Shown: positions 9,801-18,344 of the stretch, piece after piece
Numbering within the stretch: the stretch's first letter is position 1
Layout: the number at the start of each line of letters is the position of its first letter
Source of the DNA: Flagellimonas zhangzhouensis
GTDB lineage: Bacteria > Bacteroidota > Bacteroidia > Flavobacteriales > Flavobacteriaceae
Length of the DNA stretch: 64,000 bases
Assembly (NCBI RefSeq): GCF_900102925.1
Contig: NZ_FNKI01000002.1
Coordinates: 1,302,001-1,366,000, forward strand
Direction: 5' to 3'
The notes under the pieces: generated by a model
Seen by the model: only the letters and a program-made list of their open reading frames with translations
Databases searched by the model: none
What the model was told of the DNA's origin: nothing
Position numbers and translations under genes: made by a program

Positions 9801-11341
9801 TAGGTGCTATCGGACTCATAAAAACAGGAACACCAATAGATGTAAATAATGATGGCTGTTTTGAAAGTATTCGTTATCAATTTAAAGTAACAAATATTGG
9901 TGCAACCAACCTTTATAATATTGTCGTGGAAGACGAGGATGAGTTGGGACTTGCAGACATTCCTGGTCCTTTAGATGGTGATGATATTGGTTTGGATGGA
10001 ATGTTATCCCCCAATGAAACTTGGACTTTCGAAGCTATTTATGACTTGACCCAAGAAGATGTCGATTTAGGTGAAGTACATAACCAAGCCTCGGTTACCG
10101 CATTAACCGTAGGTTATGATCTACCTGTTTCAGATCTTTCCGATCACACCAACACTGTTGAAAATCGCGAAACGGTAACCATGTTCAATGAAGCCTGTAT
10201 CGAAGGTGCTGCAAATATGTACCTCTTAAAAACTGGTGACTTGGTTGATGTAAATGGTGATGGCTGTTCCGATAGTATTTTATATCGATTTGAACTCACC
10301 AACAATGGTGATGTAGATATCATTGAAATATCCCTTGAAGATGAATTTATAGACCCTGACTTGATTGGGTTACTACCAGAATCCGATACCAACAATGATG
10401 GAATTTTATCCGTAGGTGAAACTTGGTTTTACGAAGCTTTATATGCCCTTACCCCAGAAGATTTGGATACAGGTGAAGTTTCCAACCGTGCTTTGGCATC
10501 AGGACTGGTAGATCAAACCAACATACCAATTACAGATTATTCACACGAAACTACTATCGATGATGATGGATTTACAATTACACTGGTTCCTGCAGGTAGC
10601 TGTTTGGGCGATGCTATACCTAGGATTACCTTAATCAAGACAGCAACTTTATCCGATTTGGATGATGATGGATGCCCCGAGAGTATTGATTATACTTTTT
10701 CGGTCTCAAATCTGGGAGATTTAGATTTACGTGATGTAGTTATTTCGGATGCTGAATTGTTTACTGCTACTATTTCAGTACCCGTTTCTGCAACCGACAC
10801 CAACAATGATGAAATACTATCGGTGGGTGAAACATGGACTTTTGAGGTAAATTATAGCCTAACCCCAGATGATATAGATTCAGGAATAGTGACCAATTCT
10901 GCCACTGTTTCAGCAAATTTGGTCAATGTTGATGTTTCCGTATGGGACACTTCCGACGATAACAGTCCAGATGAGAATGATCCCACCCAAACTTTAATAC
11001 CAAGTGATATTTGTGATAATACTGGTCCCATTGAAGCTTTTGAGATTTTTAATGGAATCACACCTAACAATGATGGCATCAATGACTATTTCCAAATCAA
11101 TGGAATAGAAATTTACCCCAATAACAACCTGAAAATCTTTAATCGATGGGGTGTATTGATTTATGAAGCAGATGGTTACGGATTGGATTCCAAATGGTTC
11201 TACGGAGTTTCTGAAGGTCGTGCAACACTTCAAAAAGATAGAGAACTGCCGAGTGGCACCTATTTCTACATCTTAAGTTTTACAGGAGACAACCCAGGGG
11301 AAAGCAGCTACTCAGGATACCTCTATATCAACAGGGATTAA
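6848..11341 (+). CDS. Giant secreted repeat protein with type B gliding-motility (T9SS) sorting domain
   Basis: This 1497-residue surface protein begins with a hydrophobic export signal (residues 10-30) and ends with a CHU_C-type sorting domain (about 1405-1497) starting NGITPNNDGINDYF and containing IFNRWGVLIY and SGTYFYIL, the type B signal of the type IX secretion system. Between them lie ten tandem domains of about 136 residues resembling the DUF11/DUF7507 beta-sandwich. Typical landmarks are LIKTG, DLDEDGC, SIRYTFTVTN, IPGP, ILSVGETWTYEA and NQATV. Nine repeats carry an Asp-rich D-x-D/N-x-D-G-C loop that looks suited to calcium. A PorP/SprF gene follows 54 bases later and an OmpA gene after that, the usual partners for such adhesins. 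A role in adhesion or surface movement is inferred. Confidence 0.9.
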   Translation: MLTQLLPNKRTTTFLVLLLILFFCSISLFGKYKDHNSLSVKHEENPTPYVPQISFEKSGFAVDCNTIAYTFTLKNQSTEGEIFIDVVLNDPMLGGVLNILPSGDTNLNDKLDPGETWEYSDQYNIQPTDIIAGEVTNQATVTANVEGQGVNVIENAEATVDLTNCQNPTIGIIKFGDIQDLNGDGCQETIIYMITVQNTGNMPLDQVVVTDPVVYEGNIPGPAAADDIGNDGILSPGETWNYTFNWLIDTDLLIGGNMDNQAIVNAEIENTNTQVSDFSHPDDFNSDDFTSTPVDDLDCINFAQIGLVKVSDGFVDVNQDGCDDSILYKFTVTNTGNVALYNIVIEDEDVLGLADIPGPTENSDVGMDEILSAGETWTYEALYAIKQIDIDNGSVNNQASVDAYTVSTDILIEDNSHASDLFMDGITRTPINVACAEGAGGIGLIKKGELYDLDEDGCEESILYEFTVTNMGDVDLKDIVLEDEELLGLADIPGPLDGDDIGGDEVLSVGEVWTYHAVYAITQEDIDFGSVVNQATVMGKTVGLELPVSDNSDNTDNFNNRWTRVIVTESCADGNPEIALIKTGEPIDVDEDGCFESIRYTFTVTNVGEINLHSIVVEDEDQLGLADIPGPTDGSDIGLDDILSVGEVWTYEAIYALKPDDIDAGEAINQATVVGLTVGLDLPVVDDSDFDNNNDNNETHTLVDNNFCTEGSGAIALIKTGVVQDLDEDGCDESILYTFEVRNVGDVNLKEIVVEDEDELGLPNIPGPLEGNDIGMDGILSVGEVWFYQAVYDIKQEDLDLGVKVNQATVVAKTVGLELPVADDSDHTDEFNNRPTRTEITNGCVDGGPGIGLIKTGLVIDVDQDGCDDSIRYTFRVTNTGNVALHEIIVEDQDELGLANIPGPTEGSDIGMDGMLSAGEVWTYEVLYQLTQDDIDLGEKHNQASVTALTEGLDLPMFDFSDHTNNIEDRETITLVPNDACVIGIGAIGLIKTGTPIDVNNDGCFESIRYQFKVTNIGATNLYNIVVEDEDELGLADIPGPLDGDDIGLDGMLSPNETWTFEAIYDLTQEDVDLGEVHNQASVTALTVGYDLPVSDLSDHTNTVENRETVTMFNEACIEGAANMYLLKTGDLVDVNGDGCSDSILYRFELTNNGDVDIIEISLEDEFIDPDLIGLLPESDTNNDGILSVGETWFYEALYALTPEDLDTGEVSNRALASGLVDQTNIPITDYSHETTIDDDGFTITLVPAGSCLGDAIPRITLIKTATLSDLDDDGCPESIDYTFSVSNLGDLDLRDVVISDAELFTATISVPVSATDTNNDEILSVGETWTFEVNYSLTPDDIDSGIVTNSATVSANLVNVDVSVWDTSDDNSPDENDPTQTLIPSDICDNTGPIEAFEIFNGITPNNDGINDYFQINGIEIYPNNNLKIFNRWGVLIYEADGYGLDSKWFYGVSEGRATLQKDRELPSGTYFYILSFTGDNPGESSYSGYLYINRD
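7350..10990 (+). repeat. Nine in-frame tandem coding repeats of about 410 bases
   Basis: Copies of the LIK-motif that opens each repeat lie near 7350, 7751, 8167, 8577, 8988, 9397, 9806, 10213 and 10621, a spacing of 401-416 bases. The repeats starting between 8167 and 9806 are the most alike and share words such as GATATTCCTGG and GAAGATGAAGATG; the outer copies are more diverged. A tenth, more diverged N-terminal copy without the Asp loop precedes 7350. Confidence 0.85.
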
Positions 11342-11395
11342 TAATCATTTCAAATACAAATCAAAGCCCAATTACCTACTTTATAAACAATTAAA

Positions 11396-12346
11396 ATGTT
11401 TAAACCAACCAAGATTCTTTGTCTTACAGCACTATTATGTTTGGTTATATCCCATATAACTTCTGCCCAACAAGATCCACAATACACCCAATATATGTAC
11501 AATACCCAAATTGTGAATCCAGCCTATGCGGGATCAAGGGGTGCACTTAACATTGGTATATTGGGACGTACACAATGGATGAATCTTGAAGGTGCTCCAG
11601 AAACAGGTACCTTATCAGTTAACTCTCCTGTGGGCCGTTACAACGATATGGGCTTGGGACTTTCCCTAGTTTATGATAAAATAGGCCCTGCAACCGAATC
11701 AAATTTGGTAATGGATTGGTCCTATAAAATTTATTTGACCAATAACACAAGATTAGCTTTTGGTCTAAAAGCTGGCTTGGACATGTTAAATGTCGATTAT
11801 TCTAAATTAAACATTTTTGAACCTGATGACCCCTACTTTCAAGTTACGATAGACAACAAAATTCAACCGCAATTGGGTTCTGGCCTTTACGTATATAGCG
11901 AGAAATTTTACGCTGGACTTTCCGTTCCAAATTTTCTGAACTCCAAACACTTCGATGAAAATTCCTTGAACAATGTTGATACCGAAAACATAGCCGTGGA
12001 ACGTTTGCATTATTTCTTTATTACTGGATATGTTTTTAATCTGAACAGGAATCTAAAGTTCAAGCCAACTACTTTGGTTAAATATGTAAGTGGTGCCCCT
12101 CTACAATGGGATATTGCAGCCAATTTTATGTTCAATGAAAAATTTGTACTTGGAGCTTCCTATCGCTGGAGTGCTTCATTCAGTGCAATGACAGGTTTCC
12201 AGATTTCCAGAGGGTTCTTTGCAGGATTGGCCTACGACTACCAATCTACCAACATTCAACAATACAGCAATGGTTCCTTCGAAGCGTTTCTACGCTTAGA
12301 AATTTTCAACAGGTCGGACCGAATCCTTACCCCAAGGTTCTTTTAA
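11396..12346 (+). CDS. PorP/SprF family type IX secretion outer-membrane protein
   Basis: This 316-residue protein has a signal peptide ending near TSAQQ and the hallmark N-terminus DPQYTQYMYN followed by NPAYAGSRG, which defines the PorP/SprF family. The rest alternates short amphipathic strands (for example GLGLSLVYDKIG and GLKAGLDMLNV), as expected for a beta-barrel. Family members are needed for secretion or surface attachment of type B (CHU_C) T9SS cargo, and such genes usually lie directly after their cargo gene, as here. It is followed after 9 bases by the OmpA-family gene, so the three genes form one operon. Confidence 0.93.
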   Translation: MFKPTKILCLTALLCLVISHITSAQQDPQYTQYMYNTQIVNPAYAGSRGALNIGILGRTQWMNLEGAPETGTLSVNSPVGRYNDMGLGLSLVYDKIGPATESNLVMDWSYKIYLTNNTRLAFGLKAGLDMLNVDYSKLNIFEPDDPYFQVTIDNKIQPQLGSGLYVYSEKFYAGLSVPNFLNSKHFDENSLNNVDTENIAVERLHYFFITGYVFNLNRNLKFKPTTLVKYVSGAPLQWDIAANFMFNEKFVLGASYRWSASFSAMTGFQISRGFFAGLAYDYQSTNIQQYSNGSFEAFLRLEIFNRSDRILTPRFF

Positions 12347-12355
12347 AATTTTAGC

Positions 12356-14272
12356 ATGAAAACAAAATACATCCCAATCATATCATTATTTCTATTAACC
12401 TTGACCGCTTGGGCACAAAATCCAAAAATTAAAAAAGCCAATGAAGAATTTGACAACTATGCCTATATCGATGCACGAAAAATTTATCTGAACATTGTTA
12501 AGGATGGTTATCAATCTGTACAGGTGTTCAAAAAATTGGCGGACACTTATTATTTCAACAGTGAATATATTGAAGCTGTGGAGTGGTACAACAGACTACT
12601 GATGAACTATCCCGAGGCCATGGAAACGGACTATTATTATAGGTATGCACAGTCCTTAAAAAGTATAGATCAATACGCGGCAGCTTCAAAAATGATGGAA
12701 AAATACCGAGAGTCTATTCAAAATTCTTTAGGTAGTAACTATAGTTTGAATGCTCTTTTAGACTCCACGGAAACAACATACGATATAATAAATGCCACCG
12801 AATCATTAGGAAGTTCAGATTTTGGTCCATCGTTTTATGGAGAAAAAATTGTGTATGCCTCGGCTTCAAAAAACACCAAAGGCAGTAAAACAGATGAATG
12901 GACAGGACTCCCCTTTCTGGATTTGTTCGAAGCAGAAAAAGATTCTCTTGGGAAATTAAAAAATCCCATTGCGCTGCGAGGAAATATAAATACACCTTAT
13001 CACGAATCTTCAACTGCGTTTACCAAAGATGGGGAAACCGTTTATTTTACGAGAAATAATTACCTCAATGGGAAAAAACGGAGGGGAAAAAACAGATTGA
13101 TTGGTCTTAAGATCTATAAAGCAGAAAAAAATACCAAAGGTGAGTGGACCAATATAAAAGAATTGCCATTTAATAGTGATTCCTATTCCGTAGCGCACCC
13201 CACATTGAGCATAGATGAAAAGCGATTGTATTTTTCATCGAACATGCCAGGCACTTTAGGTAAATCTGATATTTGGTATGTTGACATTTTGGGTGGGGAC
13301 AATTACAGCAAACCCGTTAACCTTGGGAATACCATAAACACCATAGAGCGTGAGTCGTTCCCTTTTATTAGTGAGACCAATAACTTGTATTTTTCCAGTG
13401 ATGGTCATGTAGGACTTGGTGGATTGGATATTTTTGTGGTTTCCTTGAACATTAAAGGCAATTTTTCAGAGGTAGCCAATCTAAAAAAACCTTTAAACAC
13501 AAATCAAGACGATTTTGGTTTCATCATCAATGAAACCTTGAACAGTGGTTATTTTTCTTCCAATAGAGATGGTGAGGATGGTAGTGTTTCCGATGATATT
13601 TACGCATTCTATGAAAGTTGTAATGTTACCATTGAGGGCCTGGTAACAGATGCCATAACTGGCTCCCCTGTTTCTGGAGCTAACGTTACGCTGATTGATG
13701 ATAAGAACAATCCGATAGACAATCAACAAACATCTGAAACAGGCACCTACTCTTTTCCAGTTAATGTAGACTGTTTAAAGCAGTATGCCATCCGAGTTTC
13801 CAATGAGACCAAAAAGTATTTGCCTACAGAAACTACTTTGACAACACCTCAAGGAAAAAATGCACTTCAAGTAAATATTCAATTGGTACCACCAGATTGC
13901 CCTCCTGAAGATCTTGGTTGCCGATTGGATCTTCAACCTATCTATTTTGATTATGGTAAATTCAATATTCGACCTGATGCCGAAGTAGAATTGGCTAAAA
14001 TTTTACAGGCCTTAAAAGAATATCCACAATTAAAAATCCATATTGAATCCCATACCGATTCTAGATCAAGTTCATCATTCAATCTAAAATTGTCTGAAAA
14101 CAGGGCTCGTTCCACCCGAAATTGGTTGATCGAACACGGTATTCAATCCAATAGATTAACTGCCAAAGGATATGGCGAAACTCAATTGCTAAACCACTGT
14201 TCCAACGGTGTAAAATGTTCTGAAGAGGAACATCAGCTCAATCGAAGATCTATGTTCATCATCAAAAATTAA
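12356..14272 (+). CDS. OmpA family protein with TPR and PD40 propeller repeats
   Basis: This 638-residue envelope protein has a signal peptide (residues 1-21, ending AWAQ), a TPR-like helical region (about 25-140), PD40/WD40-like propeller blades marked by LYFSSNMPGTLGKSDIW, LYFSSDGHVGLGGLDIF and GYFSSNRDGEDG (about 285-420), a short carboxypeptidase-regulatory-like sandwich (about 423-500), and a C-terminal OmpA domain (about 525-638) with IYFDYGKFNIRPDA and the peptidoglycan-binding part SENRARSTRNWL. Cysteines are concentrated around the OmpA domain. In flavobacteria this architecture accompanies PorP/SprF and CHU_C cargo and is thought to anchor the export complex to peptidoglycan. Its position supports that role. 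Confidence 0.92.
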   Translation: MKTKYIPIISLFLLTLTAWAQNPKIKKANEEFDNYAYIDARKIYLNIVKDGYQSVQVFKKLADTYYFNSEYIEAVEWYNRLLMNYPEAMETDYYYRYAQSLKSIDQYAAASKMMEKYRESIQNSLGSNYSLNALLDSTETTYDIINATESLGSSDFGPSFYGEKIVYASASKNTKGSKTDEWTGLPFLDLFEAEKDSLGKLKNPIALRGNINTPYHESSTAFTKDGETVYFTRNNYLNGKKRRGKNRLIGLKIYKAEKNTKGEWTNIKELPFNSDSYSVAHPTLSIDEKRLYFSSNMPGTLGKSDIWYVDILGGDNYSKPVNLGNTINTIERESFPFISETNNLYFSSDGHVGLGGLDIFVVSLNIKGNFSEVANLKKPLNTNQDDFGFIINETLNSGYFSSNRDGEDGSVSDDIYAFYESCNVTIEGLVTDAITGSPVSGANVTLIDDKNNPIDNQQTSETGTYSFPVNVDCLKQYAIRVSNETKKYLPTETTLTTPQGKNALQVNIQLVPPDCPPEDLGCRLDLQPIYFDYGKFNIRPDAEVELAKILQALKEYPQLKIHIESHTDSRSSSSFNLKLSENRARSTRNWLIEHGIQSNRLTAKGYGETQLLNHCSNGVKCSEEEHQLNRRSMFIIKN

Positions 14273-14317
14273 ACTTTATTTAATTGTATATCAGTGATTT
14301 ATAATTATAATTATTTT

Positions 14318-14335
14318 TTGGCACGCTGCTTGATT
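14318..14335 (+). promoter_or_regulatory. Sigma-54-like promoter (-24/-12)
   Basis: TTGGCACGCTGCTTGATT matches the sigma-54 consensus TTGGCACG-N4-TTGC with the exact GG-N10 spacing (GG at 14320-14321). The only departure is A instead of C in the -12 GC dinucleotide. It lies in an AT-rich stretch and predicts a transcript start near 14345, about 40 bases before the start codon at 14386. Confidence 0.5.
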
Positions 14336-14385
14336 AATATAGGGTGGATGTAAATAGGTACATCTTGAACTTAAAACCTTATAGT

Positions 14386-15567
14386 ATGAAAAAGTTAGTA
14401 CTCTTTATAGCAGCGATAGCTTTTGGAATACCAAGTATCCAAGCAGCATCAATAGATAATACAACCACAATTGTTGACAATTATCGATATGGAAATTCTT
14501 TCATCTTTGTGGAAGATGGAGTAACCTTTTCCGTATATCCAGATGGTGAGTTCGACTTTTATATGGACAATAGGGTCAATGTAAATGTTGGTGCCCGAAT
14601 TGGTAATGTAGGTGTAACTTTCAACTCAGGCTATAACTATAACCCATTTGTACAGTACGATGATTACGGTGCTGTAGTTCAAGTAGAGAACATTCCTGTT
14701 TTTTATGATTACTACGGACGTGTTTCACAAATTGGTAATGTAGACATCTGGTATAACAATGGTAGAGTTCGTAGAATCGGTGGATTGAACATTTATTATA
14801 GAGGTGGAGTTTTTAGCCACTATACAGGATACATCAACATCTACAACAGGTATTATGTTTACAGACCATTCCACAGGTATTTTGCTAGACCAGCAGTTGG
14901 ATTCTGTAATGTATACGCAAGACCTTATAGAAGATATTACAGCCCTGTAAGATATACGTATTATGCTCCTTACAGATACAACACTCGTAGAGCATACGCG
15001 AAAATTGGTAGGGAATATCGTAACGATAACCGTTACAGAAGAGATAATATCTACAAAAATGACAGGAGAGTTGCGGTACGTGACAACAACGTTCAAAGAC
15101 GTGGCGATTCTGGAAGAAGCAATAGATATGTGGAACAAAACAATTACAAAAAAGGAAACAGTGTAACCCGTTCCAATAGTTCTATTAGAAGACAAGAAAC
15201 TCCTACCAAAGCTATTCGTAAAAGCGATTATAAAAGAGGAGATAATGGCAATAGAAGTAGCAGAAGCGTTTCAAGCACAACAGTTACACGTTCACCCAAC
15301 AAAACAAGTGTGAACACAAAAAGGGTAACTAAAGGTGACAACGGTAGAACTGTAACACGTTCCACAAAAACAAATTATAGAAAGCCAGAAACTGTAAACA
15401 GAAAATCAAGTAAATCTGTAAGCAGTCGAGGTAATGGAAACAGTAGTAGAGCGACTGTTAGTAAAAGCTCAAGGACAACAGTTAAAAGTAGTCCAAATAG
15501 AAGCTCAAGAACTGTGAAATCGAGTTCTTCAAGAGCTACAAAATCAAATAATTCTAGAAGGAATTAA
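14386..15567 (+). CDS. Secreted Tyr/Asn-rich protein with basic Ser/Arg-rich tail
   Basis: I chose the ATG at 14386, which gives a clean signal peptide (MKKLVLFIAAIAFG, cleaved after IQA), over an upstream ATG at 14344 that would add 14 residues before the signal and coincide with the predicted transcript start. The mature protein of about 370 residues has a folded-looking first half rich in Tyr, Gly and Asn with repeated IGNV/IGGL strands (about 50-140), then a Tyr/Arg-rich segment (PFHRYFARP, RPYRRYYSP), and a low-complexity basic tail of Ser, Arg, Lys, Asn and Thr to the end. I do not recognise a named family. A cell-envelope or matrix role is a guess from composition. It stands alone behind a sigma-54-like promoter and is followed by a strong terminator. 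Confidence 0.82.
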   Translation: MKKLVLFIAAIAFGIPSIQAASIDNTTTIVDNYRYGNSFIFVEDGVTFSVYPDGEFDFYMDNRVNVNVGARIGNVGVTFNSGYNYNPFVQYDDYGAVVQVENIPVFYDYYGRVSQIGNVDIWYNNGRVRRIGGLNIYYRGGVFSHYTGYINIYNRYYVYRPFHRYFARPAVGFCNVYARPYRRYYSPVRYTYYAPYRYNTRRAYAKIGREYRNDNRYRRDNIYKNDRRVAVRDNNVQRRGDSGRSNRYVEQNNYKKGNSVTRSNSSIRRQETPTKAIRKSDYKRGDNGNRSSRSVSSTTVTRSPNKTSVNTKRVTKGDNGRTVTRSTKTNYRKPETVNRKSSKSVSSRGNGNSSRATVSKSSRTTVKSSPNRSSRTVKSSSSRATKSNNSRRN

Positions 15568-15593
15568 ATAAATTTTTAGGTTGGTTAGTTGTT

Positions 15594-15633
15594 TACCCCG
15601 TAGCTGAATTTATTCACTGCGGGGTATTTTTTT
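15594..15633 (+). terminator. Strong terminator overlapping the end of the convergent flippase gene
   Basis: TACCCCGTAG (15594-15603) pairs with CTGCGGGGTA (15617-15626) with one G-U pair and a 13-base loop, followed by seven T. It ends the plus-strand transcript of the Tyr/Ser-rich protein. Its 3' arm and tail lie within the last codons of the minus-strand flippase, whose stop codon (15610-15612) is in the loop. Confidence 0.85.
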
Positions 15634-17076
15634 GAGCCATTTGGCCAAAATTCCATTTACATCCTCCGATAGATTAAAGCGATACAAGATCCCCAAAAAC
15701 ATGATGATGATCAAAGCTGATTTAATAGCAATGTTTAAAATAGGATGAAAAGGAAATTGCAAGAAGGAAAATAAGGCCCCTAACAATATAAGTGTCGCCA
15801 AAACTTTAAACGTTGCCCCAGTAAATGGAGTGATGCCGAACTTCATCTTCACAAAAATCAGTTTTACTACATTAAAAATAAAAATGGAAACAAAACTCGC
15901 CAATGCTGCTCCCTCTAACCCTAGTTTGGGAATCAAAACAAGGTTTAAAACAATGGTCAAACCAGCTAAGCAAACCCCAAAAATCAATACGGTTTTATAG
16001 TATTGGGAGTTGTATAGAATAGAATTTATATTTCCCAATAAAGAATCCATCACCTTGGCCAAACCAATCAAAAAAACAATGGTAAAGCCATTTCGATAAT
16101 TCTCTGGCAACATCTGATAAAGGTCCGTCAGATTTAAAATGATCAGCACGAATAAAATTCCAGATGCAATAAACAAGGTCAACGATGACTTTTGATATAA
16201 CTTGCCCAGCCCATCAATATCCCCAGCATTCAAAAGTTCTGCAGTTAATGGATATGTAATTTGATGCATAGCTCTTGATGGAACAATAATCACCGTAGCT
16301 ATATAAACCGATACGCCATAATAGGCCACGTTTTCAATACTGATAAACTGATTGAGCATCACCTTATCAATTTCCAATAAAATCAGGGCAGCTGAACCTC
16401 CCAAAATTATCAAAAACGAATAGGACAATATTTCCCTTGTTCCCTTTGGGAAGTTAAAATTGATTTTAGGAAAGCGTAATTTAAAAGCGTAGAGTTGTAT
16501 GATGATAGTTCGTAAAAGATATATTCCAACCAAACATTTAAAAAACACATCCAATGAAATCACATCAAAATAAAAAAGGAGCAATAACACAGAAACACAA
16601 ATTCGTGCAAAAACCTCTTTCATAAAATTTCCAAAGACCGATTTCATGTGCACTTTACACCAGGAATAAAACACTTCAAAAAAGGCCATGGCAAGTCCCA
16701 CAAAAAAGACATACCATAAATAATCTTTCACCATAGGGTTTACCTGCGAAACCCAATCTCCCAAAGAATCATACCAAACAAAACCAATCAATGCCAGGGG
16801 AAGAATGCCCAATAAGGGAACCAATAACATGAGACTTAAAAATCGGTCTTTCTCCTTTTCGTTGTACCCGCTATAAAATTTCACCAAAGTATTGTGCACT
16901 CCAAAAGCCATTACAGGCATAAGAATGGCTCCAGATGCCAATATAAAAGTGACCAAACCGTAGTATTCGTCAGGTAAAATCTTGGTGTAGAGAAATAGGG
17001 TGTTGACGGCACCAAACAAGAAACCCAAATAGGTAACCACCACATTTTGTATGGATTGTTTAAGAACAACGCCCAT
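15610..17076 (-). CDS. Polysaccharide flippase (Wzx/MATE-like, oligosaccharide exporter)
   Basis: This 488-residue inner-membrane protein has about 12-14 hydrophobic helices over its whole length and the layout of the polysaccharide biosynthesis/MVF-MATE superfamily that flips undecaprenyl-linked oligosaccharides to the periplasm. The N-terminus (SIQNVVVTYLGFLFGAVNTL) and a glycine-rich helix near residue 235 fit the family. Its start overlaps the stop of the glycosyltransferase by one base (TAATG), so the two are translationally coupled. It is the last gene of the four-gene envelope operon. The substrate cannot be deduced. Confidence 0.88.
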   Translation of the reverse strand: MGVVLKQSIQNVVVTYLGFLFGAVNTLFLYTKILPDEYYGLVTFILASGAILMPVMAFGVHNTLVKFYSGYNEKEKDRFLSLMLLVPLLGILPLALIGFVWYDSLGDWVSQVNPMVKDYLWYVFFVGLAMAFFEVFYSWCKVHMKSVFGNFMKEVFARICVSVLLLLFYFDVISLDVFFKCLVGIYLLRTIIIQLYAFKLRFPKINFNFPKGTREILSYSFLIILGGSAALILLEIDKVMLNQFISIENVAYYGVSVYIATVIIVPSRAMHQITYPLTAELLNAGDIDGLGKLYQKSSLTLFIASGILFVLIILNLTDLYQMLPENYRNGFTIVFLIGLAKVMDSLLGNINSILYNSQYYKTVLIFGVCLAGLTIVLNLVLIPKLGLEGAALASFVSIFIFNVVKLIFVKMKFGITPFTGATFKVLATLILLGALFSFLQFPFHPILNIAIKSALIIIMFLGILYRFNLSEDVNGILAKWLKKIPRSE

Positions 17077-18344
17077 TAGATAAATTTAGCCAAAGATTCC
17101 GTTAATGCCTTTCTATGAAATTGTTCTATTCCTTTGGAATCGCAAACCAATGTTCCGTTTTGATACTTTTGAAAGGCATTTAAAAGTACCAATTTTAATT
17201 GGTCAACCTTAGAATGCAAACAAAAATTACCTGCTTTAAGCTCCTCAACCATGGTGCCTGCCTCCCACCCTTTCGGGCCAATGGCCAAAATAGGACGTTC
17301 TGCATTGAAATACTCAAAAATCTTACCTGGGATAATCCCTTGGGTTTCTTCCGAATCAATTTCCAATAGTAAAAGTAGTTGGGATTTTTGCTGAACTTGT
17401 AATACTTCGTCATGGGATAAATAACCCATTTGCTGCACATAACTTTCCAATCCAAAATGCTGGATGGATTGTAGCACCTCTTCCCCCACTACGCCTGCCA
17501 ATTGAATTTTTACAACTTTTCTAAAATCCTCATTTTCATTCACTAATTCTTGAATAGCTTGCCAAAACCCTAAAGGGTTTCTCCCTGTTAACAACGAACC
17601 AATATGTGAAATGGTAAAAGCCTTATCCAAAGTTACTGGTGACAATTCATCATCAAATCCATTGGTGATGACCTTTATGGGTTTCGGAGTGATGGATTCG
17701 AACTCAGATTTGGTTGTTTTACTGGTAACTACAATTTTATCGGCTTTCAACAGCACTCCTTTTTCCAAGGCTTTGTGTTTTTGTCTTGCATAATCTGTTA
17801 AACGCAATTGCTTATGATAGCCAATCGATGTCCAGGGGTCACGGAAATCTGCAATCCATTGAATGTTATATTTCTTTTTGAGGCCTAATCCAATCAAATG
17901 CAAGCTATGTGGGGGACCTGTGGTAATGATAGTTTGGATACCTTCTTCTGCAATGACCTTTGCCAAATATTTTATGGAGGGTTTTACCCAAAGTTTACGA
18001 GCATCAGGAATAAATAAATTACCACGAACCCAGAGTAATAACTTTTCCAAAACCGATGGATTTTTTTCCTTAATGATACCCGAACTAATGGTCTTGGTTT
18101 TCTTTTTGGAAAGTAAAGAGGCCCAAAAGTAAGGCTCCTTAATGGGTTGTTTCAGTATTTTGATATTCTTTGGAACTTCCGAAACCATATTCTCATCCAC
18201 AATGGGATAACTTGGATTCTCAGGAACGTAAACTATAGGTTCAATATCAAAATCAGGGAGGTATTTTACAAATTTAAGCCAGCGTTGTACCCCTGGTCCA
18301 CCTGCTGGAGGCCAATAGTACGCTATGACCAAAACCTTTCGCAT
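17076..18344 (-). CDS. Glycosyltransferase, GT4/GT-B fold
   Basis: This 422-residue enzyme should add a sugar from a nucleotide or lipid donor to a surface glycan on the cytosolic face of the inner membrane. The N-terminal half opens with VLVIAYYWPPAGGPG, the glycine-rich acceptor loop typical of GT4 enzymes. The C-terminal half contains a donor site with IPGKIFEYFNAERPILAIG (about residues 337-355), the E-x7-E-like region of GT-B enzymes. It is joined to YfhO upstream and to the flippase downstream by TAATG stop-start overlaps. No membrane segment is evident. Confidence 0.88.
   Translation of the reverse strand: MRKVLVIAYYWPPAGGPGVQRWLKFVKYLPDFDIEPIVYVPENPSYPIVDENMVSEVPKNIKILKQPIKEPYFWASLLSKKKTKTISSGIIKEKNPSVLEKLLLWVRGNLFIPDARKLWVKPSIKYLAKVIAEEGIQTIITTGPPHSLHLIGLGLKKKYNIQWIADFRDPWTSIGYHKQLRLTDYARQKHKALEKGVLLKADKIVVTSKTTKSEFESITPKPIKVITNGFDDELSPVTLDKAFTISHIGSLLTGRNPLGFWQAIQELVNENEDFRKVVKIQLAGVVGEEVLQSIQHFGLESYVQQMGYLSHDEVLQVQQKSQLLLLLEIDSEETQGIIPGKIFEYFNAERPILAIGPKGWEAGTMVEELKAGNFCLHSKVDQLKLVLLNAFQKYQNGTLVCDSKGIEQFHRKALTESLAKFI

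Noticed and set aside
7350..10990. Regular 410-base repeats as a possible CRISPR or satellite
   Set aside because: The repeats are in frame, encode beta-sandwich domains and are far too long for CRISPR.
14725..15195. 156-codon minus-strand ORF
   Set aside because: It is a shadow of the Tyr/Arg-rich secreted protein and is made of Ile/Val/Ser repeats typical of reverse-strand reading.
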